Below, one piece after another: positions 15,960 through 21,943 of a stretch of DNA of 28,816 bases. How positions within the stretch are numbered: the first letter of the stretch is position 1; the number at the start of each line of letters is the position of its first letter. The position numbers and the translations under genes are program-made. The notes below the pieces were generated by a model. The model saw nothing but the letters and a program-made list of their open reading frames with translations. It made no database searches and was not told the DNA's origin. The stretch is from an uncultured Eubacteriales bacterium (GTDB lineage Bacteria; Bacillota; Clostridia; Oscillospirales; CAG-272): NCBI GenBank assembly GCA_934401725.1, contig CAKRSS010000026.1:1-28816 (forward strand), written 5' to 3'.

Positions 15960-16558
15960 CAAAAGCCGACTTTATCTCCGCCCTGCGCGCACGGCTTTCC
16001 GGTCTGCCCGAGGCCGACATCGACCGCTCGGCTGACTATTACAGCGAAATGATAGACGACTGCGTCGAGGACGGCATGAGCGAGGAGGCGGCAGTCGCGT
16101 CGCTCGGCCCGCTTGATGACATAGTTGCACAGATACTCATGGACACGCCGCTCCCGCGGCTGGTCAAGGCACGCGTCAAGCCGTCGGGCTCGCTTCAGGC
16201 GTGGCAGATCGTGCTCATAGTTCTCGGCGCGCCGGTGTGGCTCGGGCTTTTAGTGGCGGCGGTCAGCATTATTTTTTCGGTCTACGGCGTCATCTGGTCG
16301 ATCGCGTTTTCGTTATTCGTCGTGACGCTGACGCTCGGCGTGACTGCGATTGCGCTTATCTGCGGTTCGGTGACGGCGCTGTTTCTCGCACGCCCGCTGA
16401 CCGCACTCGCCGTCTTCGGCACGGCACTGTTTCTGGCAGGCACCGCGATACTCATGTTCTTAGGCTCGGTGGCGCTCGCAAAGCTGTTCGTAAAGCTCGG
16501 ACGCTGCTTCATTCTCGCTATCAAATCATGCTTTATAAAAAAGGAGAGTAACAAATGA
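15956..16558 (+). CDS. DUF1700 family membrane protein
   Basis: The 200-residue protein starts with the cytoplasmic helical domain MTKADFISALRARLSGLPEADIDRSADYYSEMIDDCVEDGMSEEAAVASLGP, characteristic of DUF1700 (also called HAAS-type), and then has about four hydrophobic helices (about 80-180), ending in a basic tail. The ATG overlaps the padR stop by four bases and has GGGAGG upstream; the stop overlaps the next gene in the same way, so all three genes are translationally coupled. In the known arrangement this protein sits in the membrane between the PadR regulator and the exported DUF4097 protein and could relay a signal. That link is inference. Confidence 0.92.
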   Translation: MTKADFISALRARLSGLPEADIDRSADYYSEMIDDCVEDGMSEEAAVASLGPLDDIVAQILMDTPLPRLVKARVKPSGSLQAWQIVLIVLGAPVWLGLLVAAVSIIFSVYGVIWSIAFSLFVVTLTLGVTAIALICGSVTALFLARPLTALAVFGTALFLAGTAILMFLGSVALAKLFVKLGRCFILAIKSCFIKKESNK

Positions 16559-17574
16559 ACACAGCATTAAAGGTCACGCTTATCGTAGCCATCGTGCTCG
16601 TGGTTGCGGGGCTCATTATAATGACCGTGGCACTGGTGGCCTCCAAATTCAATCTGCAAAAGCTCATCGCCCCCACGCTGACGGACAGCTCGATCCCGGT
16701 GAGCGCCGAATTCACAAGCATATCCATAAAGTCGGACTCGGCGACCGTTAGCATAGCGAGGTCGACGGACGGGCTCTGCCGTGTCGATTTTACCGACTTT
16801 GACGACGACTCCGTCACGCACACCGTCGAGGTCGGAAACGGCGTGCTCAACATCGTACGTCGCGACGCAAGCATGACGCGCGGCTACATCAGCCTCGGCA
16901 CAGGGCCGAGCATGACCGTATTTCTGCCCGCCGAGGTCTACGACGAGCTTGAAATCGAGACCTCGAGCGGCGACATAAACGTCCCCGGCGGCATTTCGTT
17001 CACCGAGCTTGACGTCAGCGCGACAAGCGGCAGGATTGCCGTCAGCGACACCGACGTCAGAGACGAGCTCGACGCCGAGACGTCCAGCGGCAGCATTCGA
17101 CTCCAGAACGTGAGTGCGCGCAAGCTTTCCGCGGAGTGCTCGAGCGGCGGGCTTCATCTTGATAACATTTCATGTGACGAGGCCGAGCTCAAGACGTCGA
17201 GCGGTTCCATCCGTGCAAACTCGCTTGAGCTTTCCGGCGCACTTCAGGCGGCCTGCATGAGCGGAGGCATGCACATCGAGACCGTCCGCTGCGGCAGTTT
17301 TGAGGCTGACAGCTCGAGCGGCAGCGTTCGTCTGACCGACCTTGTCGCCACCGGCAACATCGACATCAAAACGACCAGCGGCGGCATCACGCTCGACCGT
17401 TGCGACGCCGCCACGCTTGAGCTCGAGGCCTCGAGCGGCAGCGTACGCGGTTCCCTGCTGACGCCGAAGGTTTACGTCGTCACGACGTCAAGCGGCATTG
17501 TGCGCGTACCCGAGCAGATGTCCGGCGGCATATGCCGCGTCCGGACCTCGAGCGGGTCGGTGAGATTTGATTGA
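16555..17574 (+). CDS. DUF4097 beta-helix protein with N-terminal membrane anchor
   Basis: The 339-residue protein has one N-terminal hydrophobic helix (about 5-32) and an extracytoplasmic beta-helix built of about 11 short repeats centred on SSG (SSGDI, TSGRI, SSGSI, SSGGL and similar) every 18-20 residues, the hallmark of the DUF4097 putative adhesin family. Repeats run from about residue 132 to the end. The ATG overlaps the DUF1700 stop by four bases with GGAGAG upstream. It is the last gene of the padR operon, and a strong terminator follows at 17636. The molecular role is unknown; a sensor of the envelope or an adhesive surface is possible. Confidence 0.92.
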   Translation: MNTALKVTLIVAIVLVVAGLIIMTVALVASKFNLQKLIAPTLTDSSIPVSAEFTSISIKSDSATVSIARSTDGLCRVDFTDFDDDSVTHTVEVGNGVLNIVRRDASMTRGYISLGTGPSMTVFLPAEVYDELEIETSSGDINVPGGISFTELDVSATSGRIAVSDTDVRDELDAETSSGSIRLQNVSARKLSAECSSGGLHLDNISCDEAELKTSSGSIRANSLELSGALQAACMSGGMHIETVRCGSFEADSSSGSVRLTDLVATGNIDIKTTSGGITLDRCDAATLELEASSGSVRGSLLTPKVYVVTTSSGIVRVPEQMSGGICRVRTSSGSVRFD

Positions 17575-17635
17575 TTGCATAACGATCAGGCCGGTCAGAA
17601 TGGCCGCAATGGCCGCCACGACCGAAACGGCCGCA

Positions 17636-17667
17636 GCGCCGGGGCTCACGCCCCGGCGCTTATTTTG
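17636..17667 (+). terminator. Intrinsic terminator of the padR operon
   Basis: GCGCCGGGGC (17636-17645) and GCCCCGGCGC (17650-17659) form a perfect 10-bp stem with a TCAC loop, followed by TTATTTTG. Confidence 0.9.
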
Positions 17668-17783
17668 CGTCCACGAAATTCGCCGAGTCTGCGACACATA
17701 TCGACTCTCCGCGCAATATCATGTTAGTGGAACAAAATTCCTCCATCCAAAAGCGCCGCCGCATGATTAAAGACGGCGTCGGA

Positions 17784-17801
17784 CAGGTAAAAATATACCT
17801 G
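17784..17801. promoter_or_regulatory. 18-bp palindrome upstream of mazF
   Basis: CAGGTAAAAATATACCTG has perfect 6-base arms (CAGGTA/TACCTG) around a 6-base AT centre, 25 bases before the mazF start. It could be an operator or a small leader hairpin. I see no confident -35/-10 pair in 17668-17826. Confidence 0.4.
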
Positions 17802-17826
17802 AAACTAAAAGACAGGGGACACGATC

Positions 17827-18390
17827 ATGAACATCAGACGCGGAGATATTTATTACGCTGATTTAAGTCCGGTCGTCGGGTCGGAACAGGGTGGACTGCG
17901 CCCGGTACTTATTATTCAGAATGACGTCGGCAACCGTTACAGTCCGACCGTCATCGCCGCCGCTATAACCTCTCGCATGGGCAAGACACGTCTGCCCACT
18001 CACATAGATATTTACGCCGAGCGCGCGGGACTCGCCAAGGATTCCGTTATTCTGCTCGAGCAGATTCGTACGCTCGACAAGCGCCGTCTCAAGGAGCGCA
18101 TGGGCCACCTGGACGACAACATAATGAACGAAGTCAACAACGCCATTGCCGTCAGCTTCGGTCTCGGCGGCATACTGACCCCTCCGGACACCACGCCCGC
18201 CGTTCCGGACGTTGTGGCGCCGCACACGCCATCGCTCTCGCCTTCACCCTCGCCCACTCCCTCCCCCGCTGACCCGCAGCTGCCCTCCTACGCCGCCGTC
18301 GACGACCGCGCCCCCGCCTCCGCGTCGACGAAGGGGGTAGGAGAGGAATCTCGGGGCTCTGCCCAGAACCCCGCCAAGGGGGCTTTTTGA
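17827..18390 (+). CDS. mazF: MazF/PemK-type mRNA interferase with Pro-rich C-terminal extension
   Basis: Residues 1-117 are a full MazF toxin, a ribosome-independent endoribonuclease, very similar to Bacillus subtilis EndoA: RRGDIYYADLSPVVGSEQGG, RPVLIIQNDVGNRYSPT, LPTHIDI, DSVILLEQIRT and DKRRLKERMGHLDD. The catalytic Arg25 and Thr48 and the conserved Gln79 are present. The usual protein ends here; this one continues for 70 residues, rich in Pro, Ser and Ala, and its last 14 or so codons and stop lie in an intergenic repeat that starts at 18349. AGGGG lies upstream of the ATG. There is no antitoxin gene of recognisable type before or after it; in many Bacillota ndoAI precedes ndoA. The tail may be real or a read-through into repeat DNA. 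Confidence 0.9.
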   Translation: MNIRRGDIYYADLSPVVGSEQGGLRPVLIIQNDVGNRYSPTVIAAAITSRMGKTRLPTHIDIYAERAGLAKDSVILLEQIRTLDKRRLKERMGHLDDNIMNEVNNAIAVSFGLGGILTPPDTTPAVPDVVAPHTPSLSPSPSPTPSPADPQLPSYAAVDDRAPASASTKGVGEESRGSAQNPAKGAF

Positions 18391-18436
18391 AAAAAGCCCC
18401 CTTGGAACCCGCAAAAACTTTCGGAAAAGGGACGGG
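18349..18436 (+). repeat. Palindromic intergenic repeat, copy 1 (overlaps mazF 3' end)
   Basis: It starts TCTCGGGGC, has a long hairpin with perfect arms CCAAGGGGGCTTTTT and AAAAAGCCCCCTTGG, then CCCGCAAAAACTTT and ends near GGGACGGG. A second copy follows at 18469. The mazF stop lies in its hairpin loop. Confidence 0.8.
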
Positions 18437-18468
18437 TGGATGGGGTAGAGTGAGCAGAAACCGATTGC

Positions 18469-18552
18469 TCTCGGGGCGCTGCCCCGAACCCCGCTCGGGC
18501 GGCTTTTGAAAAAGCCCCCGAGACCCCGCAAAACTTTCACAAAAAGGGCGGG
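18469..18552 (+). repeat. Palindromic intergenic repeat, copy 2
   Basis: Same order of parts as copy 1: TCTCGGGGCGCTGCCCCGAACCCCGC-type start, hairpin CTCGGGCGGCTTTT with AAAAGCCCCCGAG, then CCCCGCAAAACTTT. The outer stem bases differ from copy 1 on both sides, keeping the pairing (AAGG/CCTT in one, CGGG/CCCG in the other). Confidence 0.8.
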
Positions 18553-18756
18553 TCGGAGTCTGCGAACGGACGTGTTGTATGTTTTTAGGCGTTTAAGCGC
18601 ATGCGATACGGCATCACGTTATAGTTCAGCACCGCCCTGCTTCGCGTGCGGTGCCCTTCGGGACGGTGGAAAAGCCGTTTGTGAAGCGTATCCGATTTTC
18701 GGGAAGAGATACCCCCGCCTTCGGCGGACAACGCATAGTGAATCCTTCCGCCGTAG

Positions 18757-18783
18757 GGGCGACCATTGGTCGCCCGCTTTTTT
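18757..18783 (+). terminator. Terminator-like hairpin inside the repeat region
   Basis: GGGCGACC (18757-18764), loop ATT, GGTCGCCC (18768-18775), then GCTTTTTT. It could stop transcripts coming from mazF. It may also just be part of a repeat family. Confidence 0.55.
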
Positions 18784-18828
18784 ATTGGTACAAAAAATCC
18801 ATGTGCCGCACTTCCGCCCGCACCAAAC

Positions 18829-18888
18829 CTGCGGCTCCCTCCGGGAGGGAGCTGTCACGGCTTTGCCGTGACTGAGGGAGAGTGCGGG
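18829..18888 (+). repeat. Inner repeat, forward copy
   Basis: Two hairpins in a row: CTCCCTCCGGGAGGGAG, and CACGGC-TTT-GCCGTG, then GAGGGAGAGTGCGGG. I recognise this design from many gut Clostridia intergenic regions, but cannot confirm it by search. Confidence 0.75.
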
Positions 18889-18938
18889 ATAGAGGGGCGG
18901 GAGGGCTTGAAGAAATGAGGCTAACACACCCCCATAGT

Positions 18939-18994
18939 CCCGCCTTCTCCTTCCGTCACGCTTCGCGTGCCACCTCCCTCCCGGAGGGAGGCAG
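18939..18994 (-). repeat. Inner repeat, inverted copy
   Basis: On the minus strand it reads CCTCCCTCCGGGAGGGAGG, then CACGC-GAA-GCGTG, then GGAAGGAGAAGGCGGG, the same order as the forward copy at 18829-18888, with the second hairpin changed on both arms but still paired. Confidence 0.75.
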
Positions 18995-19284
18995 AATTTA
19001 CGGTGGAGCTCGCCTTCACAAATGAAGTTACTCTTTTCCGTCAGGGCGGCAACAGCGAAGCGTTTTGCCGCTGAACTATAACGCAGCGGACGAACGGTTC
19101 CCCCGTCCCGAATGAGCACCGGACGCGAAGCAGGGCGGTGCTGGTCTACAACGTGATGCCGCACCGCCCGCGCTTAAACGTCTAAAGCCATACGTCCTGT
19201 TCGTCCGCAGACCTTAACCCGTTCTTTTTGAAAAGTTTCGCCCGCCTTTGGGGAGGCGGCGCTGGGGCAAGGGCGAAGCTCTTG

Positions 19285-19372
19285 CCGTTGCGCACGCGCA
19301 GCGCTGGCCGCCGCCCGCAGGCAGCGGAATCCCCCTGCGCTGGCCGTGCTCCGCAGAGCACGGAATCCCCTG
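19285..19372 (+). repeat. Pair of short hairpin repeats
   Basis: Two adjacent units share GCGCTGGCCG at the start and CGGAATCCCC at the end. The second forms CCGTGCTC-CGCA-GAGCACGG, a perfect 8-bp stem; the first forms a similar but imperfect stem with different bases. They lie between the nested palindrome and the fba promoter. Confidence 0.6.
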
Positions 19373-19416
19373 CACTGCCCCCATGTGAAATAAATATGAT
19401 TTTTTTGCGTAACCTC

Positions 19417-19445
19417 TTGATTTTTGAGCGGAAAGAGATTACAAT
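19417..19445 (+). promoter_or_regulatory. Sigma-A type promoter for fba
   Basis: TTGATT (19417-19422), 17-base spacer, TACAAT (19440-19445), 37 bases before the ATG. Confidence 0.75.
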
Positions 19446-19482
19446 ATAGAGTGAAAAGTTTTGTATTCAAAGGAGATTCAAA

Positions 19483-20448
19483 ATGGCACTCGTAACAACA
19501 ACCGAGATGTTCAAGAAGGCATACGCCGGCGGATACGCCGTAGGCGCCTTCAACATCAACAACATGGAAATAATCCAGGCGATCACCGAAGCGGCAGCTG
19601 AGCAGAAGTCCCCTGTCATCCTTCAGGTTTCGGCCGGTGCACGCAAGTATGCAAAGCACGCATACCTCATGGCTCTCGCACGTGCGGCAGCCGAGGACAG
19701 CGGCGTTGACTTCGCCCTCCACCTCGACCACGGCGCTGACTTCGACATCTGCAAATCCTGTATCGACGGCGGCTTCACCTCCGTCATGATCGACGGCTCC
19801 AAGCACTCCTTCGAGGACAACATTGCCCTGACCAAGAAGGTCGTTGAGTACGCACACGCTCACGGCGTTGTCGTCGAGGGCGAGCTCGGCAAGCTGGCCG
19901 GCATCGAGGACGACGTTCACGTCGCCGCCGAGGATTCCTCCTACACCCGCCCCGAGGAAGTCGAAGAGTTCGTAACCAGAACCGGAGTTGACTCACTGGC
20001 TATCGCTATCGGCACCTCCCACGGCGCGTATAAGTTCACCCCCGAGCAGTGCACCCGCAACGCCGAGGGCATCCTCGTTCCGCCTCCGCTCCGCTTCGAC
20101 ATTCTCGAGGAGATCTCCAAGAGACTGCCCGGCTTCCCCATCGTGCTGCACGGCGCTTCCTCTGTTCCGCAGGAGTACGTCAAGGAAATCAACGCGCTCG
20201 GCGGCAAAATGCCTGACGCTATCGGTATCCCCGAGGACGAGCTCCGTCACGCCGCAAAGCTGTCCGTCTGCAAGATCAATATCGACTCCGATATCCGCCT
20301 TGCTATGACCGCCGCTATCCGCCGCGTGCTCTATAACGATCCCTCCGTCTTCGATCCCCGCGGCTACCTGTCCGTGGCTCGTGACGAGGTCAAGAAAATG
20401 GTCACCCATAAGATCGTTGAGGTTCTCGGCTCCAACGGCAAAGCCTGA
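19483..20448 (+). CDS. fba: Class II fructose-1,6-bisphosphate aldolase
   Basis: The enzyme splits fructose-1,6-bisphosphate into dihydroxyacetone phosphate and glyceraldehyde-3-phosphate in glycolysis. The 321-residue protein is full length. Zinc ligands and catalytic residues are visible: LHLDHGADF (Asp82, His83), VEGELGKLAG, IGTSHGAYKF (His180), and VLHGASSVP (His223), plus the late KINIDSDIRLA phosphate site. AAAGGAG precedes the ATG. Codons are more uniform (many TCC, ATC and GGC) than in neighbours, as expected for a highly expressed glycolytic gene. It has its own promoter and a very strong terminator, so it is a single-gene unit. A tagatose- or other ketose-bisphosphate aldolase is possible but less likely. 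Confidence 0.95.
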   Translation: MALVTTTEMFKKAYAGGYAVGAFNINNMEIIQAITEAAAEQKSPVILQVSAGARKYAKHAYLMALARAAAEDSGVDFALHLDHGADFDICKSCIDGGFTSVMIDGSKHSFEDNIALTKKVVEYAHAHGVVVEGELGKLAGIEDDVHVAAEDSSYTRPEEVEEFVTRTGVDSLAIAIGTSHGAYKFTPEQCTRNAEGILVPPPLRFDILEEISKRLPGFPIVLHGASSVPQEYVKEINALGGKMPDAIGIPEDELRHAAKLSVCKINIDSDIRLAMTAAIRRVLYNDPSVFDPRGYLSVARDEVKKMVTHKIVEVLGSNGKA

Positions 20449-20466
20449 GTTAAATAAAAGAACAAA

Positions 20467-20508
20467 GAAACCCGGCAGGAGCTGAAAGCTCCTGCCGGGT
20501 TTCTTGTT
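20467..20508 (+). terminator. Strong intrinsic terminator after fba
   Basis: A perfect 17-bp stem (20467-20483 with 20487-20503, loop GAA) carrying CCCGGCAGGAGCT, followed by TTGTTG. The A-run before and T-run after make it strong. Confidence 0.92.
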
Positions 20509-20581
20509 GAATATATGTGTATTTGAACAATATTGTAACTCAAATGGCCTTGTTTTTTAATTATTTTGTTTAAATTGTCCT

Positions 20582-20610
20582 TTGAAATGAGTGTAAAAAA
20601 GTAGTATAAT
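20582..20610 (+). promoter_or_regulatory. Sigma-A type promoter for the 118-residue protein gene
   Basis: TTGAAA (20582-20587), 17-base spacer, TATAAT (20605-20610), 29 bases before the start codon. Confidence 0.85.
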
Positions 20611-20639
20611 ATACTCAATGAATTTGCGGAGGTGACACC

Positions 20640-20996
20640 ATGCAGCAAAGAGTCAGCCACATAATCTGGGGCGAGGGGTATATCGAGTACCGCGACGCTC
20701 GCTACGTCCGCGTCGTGTTTGACAACGGCGAGATAGGAACGCGTACGTTCGTCTGGCCGGACGCCTTCGGGCGCTTTCTGCGCTACGAGGACGCCGCCCT
20801 GCAAACGAGCGCCGAGGCGCTGCTGCGTGAGTCGGAACAGCGCCGGGCCGACGAGATAGCCGAAGCCAAGGCTGCAGAGGCGCGCCGCGCCGAGGCGGCG
20901 CGTGCCCGTGAGTCGGCTGCTAAGGAGGATAAGTCGCTCAAGCGCAAGCGCGCCTTAGCCTACGCACACGCCCGCAACAAAAAACTGATGCACTGA
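20640..20996 (+). CDS. Small protein of unknown function, beta N-domain and charged helix
   Basis: I cannot name this 118-residue protein. The N-terminal 50 residues look like a small beta domain: HIIWGEGYIEYRDARYVRVVFDNGEIGTRTFVWPDAFGRFL resembles the W/F-G-x-G-x-I ... V-x-F-D-x-G-E pattern followed by F-x-x-P-D-A-F seen in small Clostridia proteins and in tails of some nucleic-acid enzymes. Residues 55-105 are a highly charged Ala/Glu/Arg helix that may form a coiled coil, ending in a basic tail (KRKRALAYAHARNKK) that might bind nucleic acid. A near-consensus promoter and GGAGG seven bases before the ATG show it is a real, separately expressed gene. No neighbour gives a functional clue. Confidence 0.8.
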   Translation: MQQRVSHIIWGEGYIEYRDARYVRVVFDNGEIGTRTFVWPDAFGRFLRYEDAALQTSAEALLRESEQRRADEIAEAKAAEARRAEAARARESAAKEDKSLKRKRALAYAHARNKKLMH

Positions 20997-21014
20997 GCGC
21001 CAGCTTCCCTGCTC

Positions 21015-21716
21015 TCACTTACCCGCCTGACGCATGCAGATGGGAACTATCGCTACAATCGGCGCGTTGCCGTCGCCGATGACGATGCACTTGTACTGCG
21101 ACTCGGTTCCCTCAAACAGAATCTTGTTCAGCGCCCCGCAGCCCTCGCTGGCTCGGGGCGCTATTTTGCGCAGCTGAAGCGTCACGTTGAGCGTGGTGAG
21201 GCTGCTCCCTGCCGGAATGCAGATAAGCTGACTGCAATCCGCCGTGTAAAGCATGCCGCCCATCTCGCAGTAGGCGGTGTTCTCGGGGTCTACGGATATG
21301 TAAGTGAGCGCCGTGCAGGCGGCAAACGCCCCGTCGCCGACCGATGTGAGACCGGCGGGCAGCTGAACCGCGTTTATCTCGGTGTTCCCCTCGAACGCCC
21401 CCGCCGCTATGGCGGTGACGGTCTCGCCGTTCTCGTTGGTGTCGGGCACGATGAGGCAGCTGTCCCGGCAGGTTCCGATGCCGGTGAGCGTGCAGCTGCC
21501 GTCGCCGTTTGAGGTGTAGGTCAGCCCGCGCGAGAAAATGTCGCCGGATACGGGCAGAGCGTCCGTCGTGGTTTCAGGCGTGGTCTCGGGCAGAGGCGGT
21601 GTGGTCTCGGGCGGAGTCGTGTCGTCGCCGTGGCCGCGGGAGACGCCGCAGGCGGCACAACCGAAGGCGCAGAGAAGCATGAGCGCCACCGCCAGAATAA
21701 CTTTGAGGTCCTTCAT
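21015..21716 (-). CDS. Lipoprotein with BspA-type leucine-rich repeats
   Basis: The 233-residue protein has a lipoprotein signal peptide (basic MKDLK, hydrophobic core, Cys in FGCAAC near residue 23), a Thr/Pro/Glu-rich linker (TTPPETTPPLPETTPE-like) and then a few LRR_5/BspA repeats: TSNGDGSCTLTGIGTC, IAAGAFEGNTEINAVQLPAGLTSVGDGAFAACTALTYISVD, then a degenerate end LNKILFEGTESQ. Such proteins sit on the outer face of the membrane and are often surface-binding. The ATG at 21716 has GAAAGG nine bases upstream; the ATG at 21725 touches that site and is rejected. It is convergent with the 118-residue gene. I found no clear promoter in 21717-21943. Confidence 0.87.
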   Translation of the reverse strand: MKDLKVILAVALMLLCAFGCAACGVSRGHGDDTTPPETTPPLPETTPETTTDALPVSGDIFSRGLTYTSNGDGSCTLTGIGTCRDSCLIVPDTNENGETVTAIAAGAFEGNTEINAVQLPAGLTSVGDGAFAACTALTYISVDPENTAYCEMGGMLYTADCSQLICIPAGSSLTTLNVTLQLRKIAPRASEGCGALNKILFEGTESQYKCIVIGDGNAPIVAIVPICMRQAGK

Positions 21717-21881
21717 TTTGTTCATCCTTTCCCGGTGTGGCGTGGATTTTGCCTGTCAGCATCGCCTCACCGACGCCCCGTCGGCTGCGGGGCTTGTCCA
21801 CATTTTACCATTCCGTGCCGTCTACGTCAACAAAAACCCTTCGACCCGCCGCCCTATATTCCCGCCCCCGACGACAAAGCG

Positions 21882-21924
21882 CCCCACCGTCAGCCGCGTG
21901 GACTGACGGTGGGGTGTCCTTTTT
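21882..21924. terminator. Intrinsic terminator downstream of the alkaline phosphatase gene
   Basis: CCCCACCGTCAG (21882-21893) pairs perfectly with CTGACGGTGGGG (21903-21914). The T-run (21920-21924) is on the plus side; on the minus strand the stem is followed by CGCTTTG only, so strength in the minus direction is uncertain. Confidence 0.6.
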
Positions 21925-21943
21925 GACGCTTTGCGTCGGAAAT

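Larger units (their letters stand above)
18528..19241. repeat. 0.7-kb nested inverted-repeat region, no gene
   Basis: 18528-18653 and the reverse complement of 19117-19241 are alike at roughly three quarters of positions, including GTTTAAGCGC, GGCATCACGTT and CAGCACCGCCCTGCTTCGCG; similarity goes on for about 30 bases inward. Inside lie two inverted copies of another repeat (18829-18888 and 18939-18994), so the whole region is a two-layer palindrome centred near 18915. Apparent reading frames here have no ribosome site and repeat composition. This explains most of the 1.1-kb gene-free stretch 18391-19482. Confidence 0.75.

Noticed and set aside
17721..17861. 46-codon frame overlapping the mazF start, where an antitoxin would be
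   Set aside because: No ribosome site and no antitoxin-like features; its end is only an out-of-frame reading of mazF.
18619..19164. 181-codon minus-strand frame in the repeat region
   Set aside because: Consists entirely of hairpin repeats; no ribosome site or domain.
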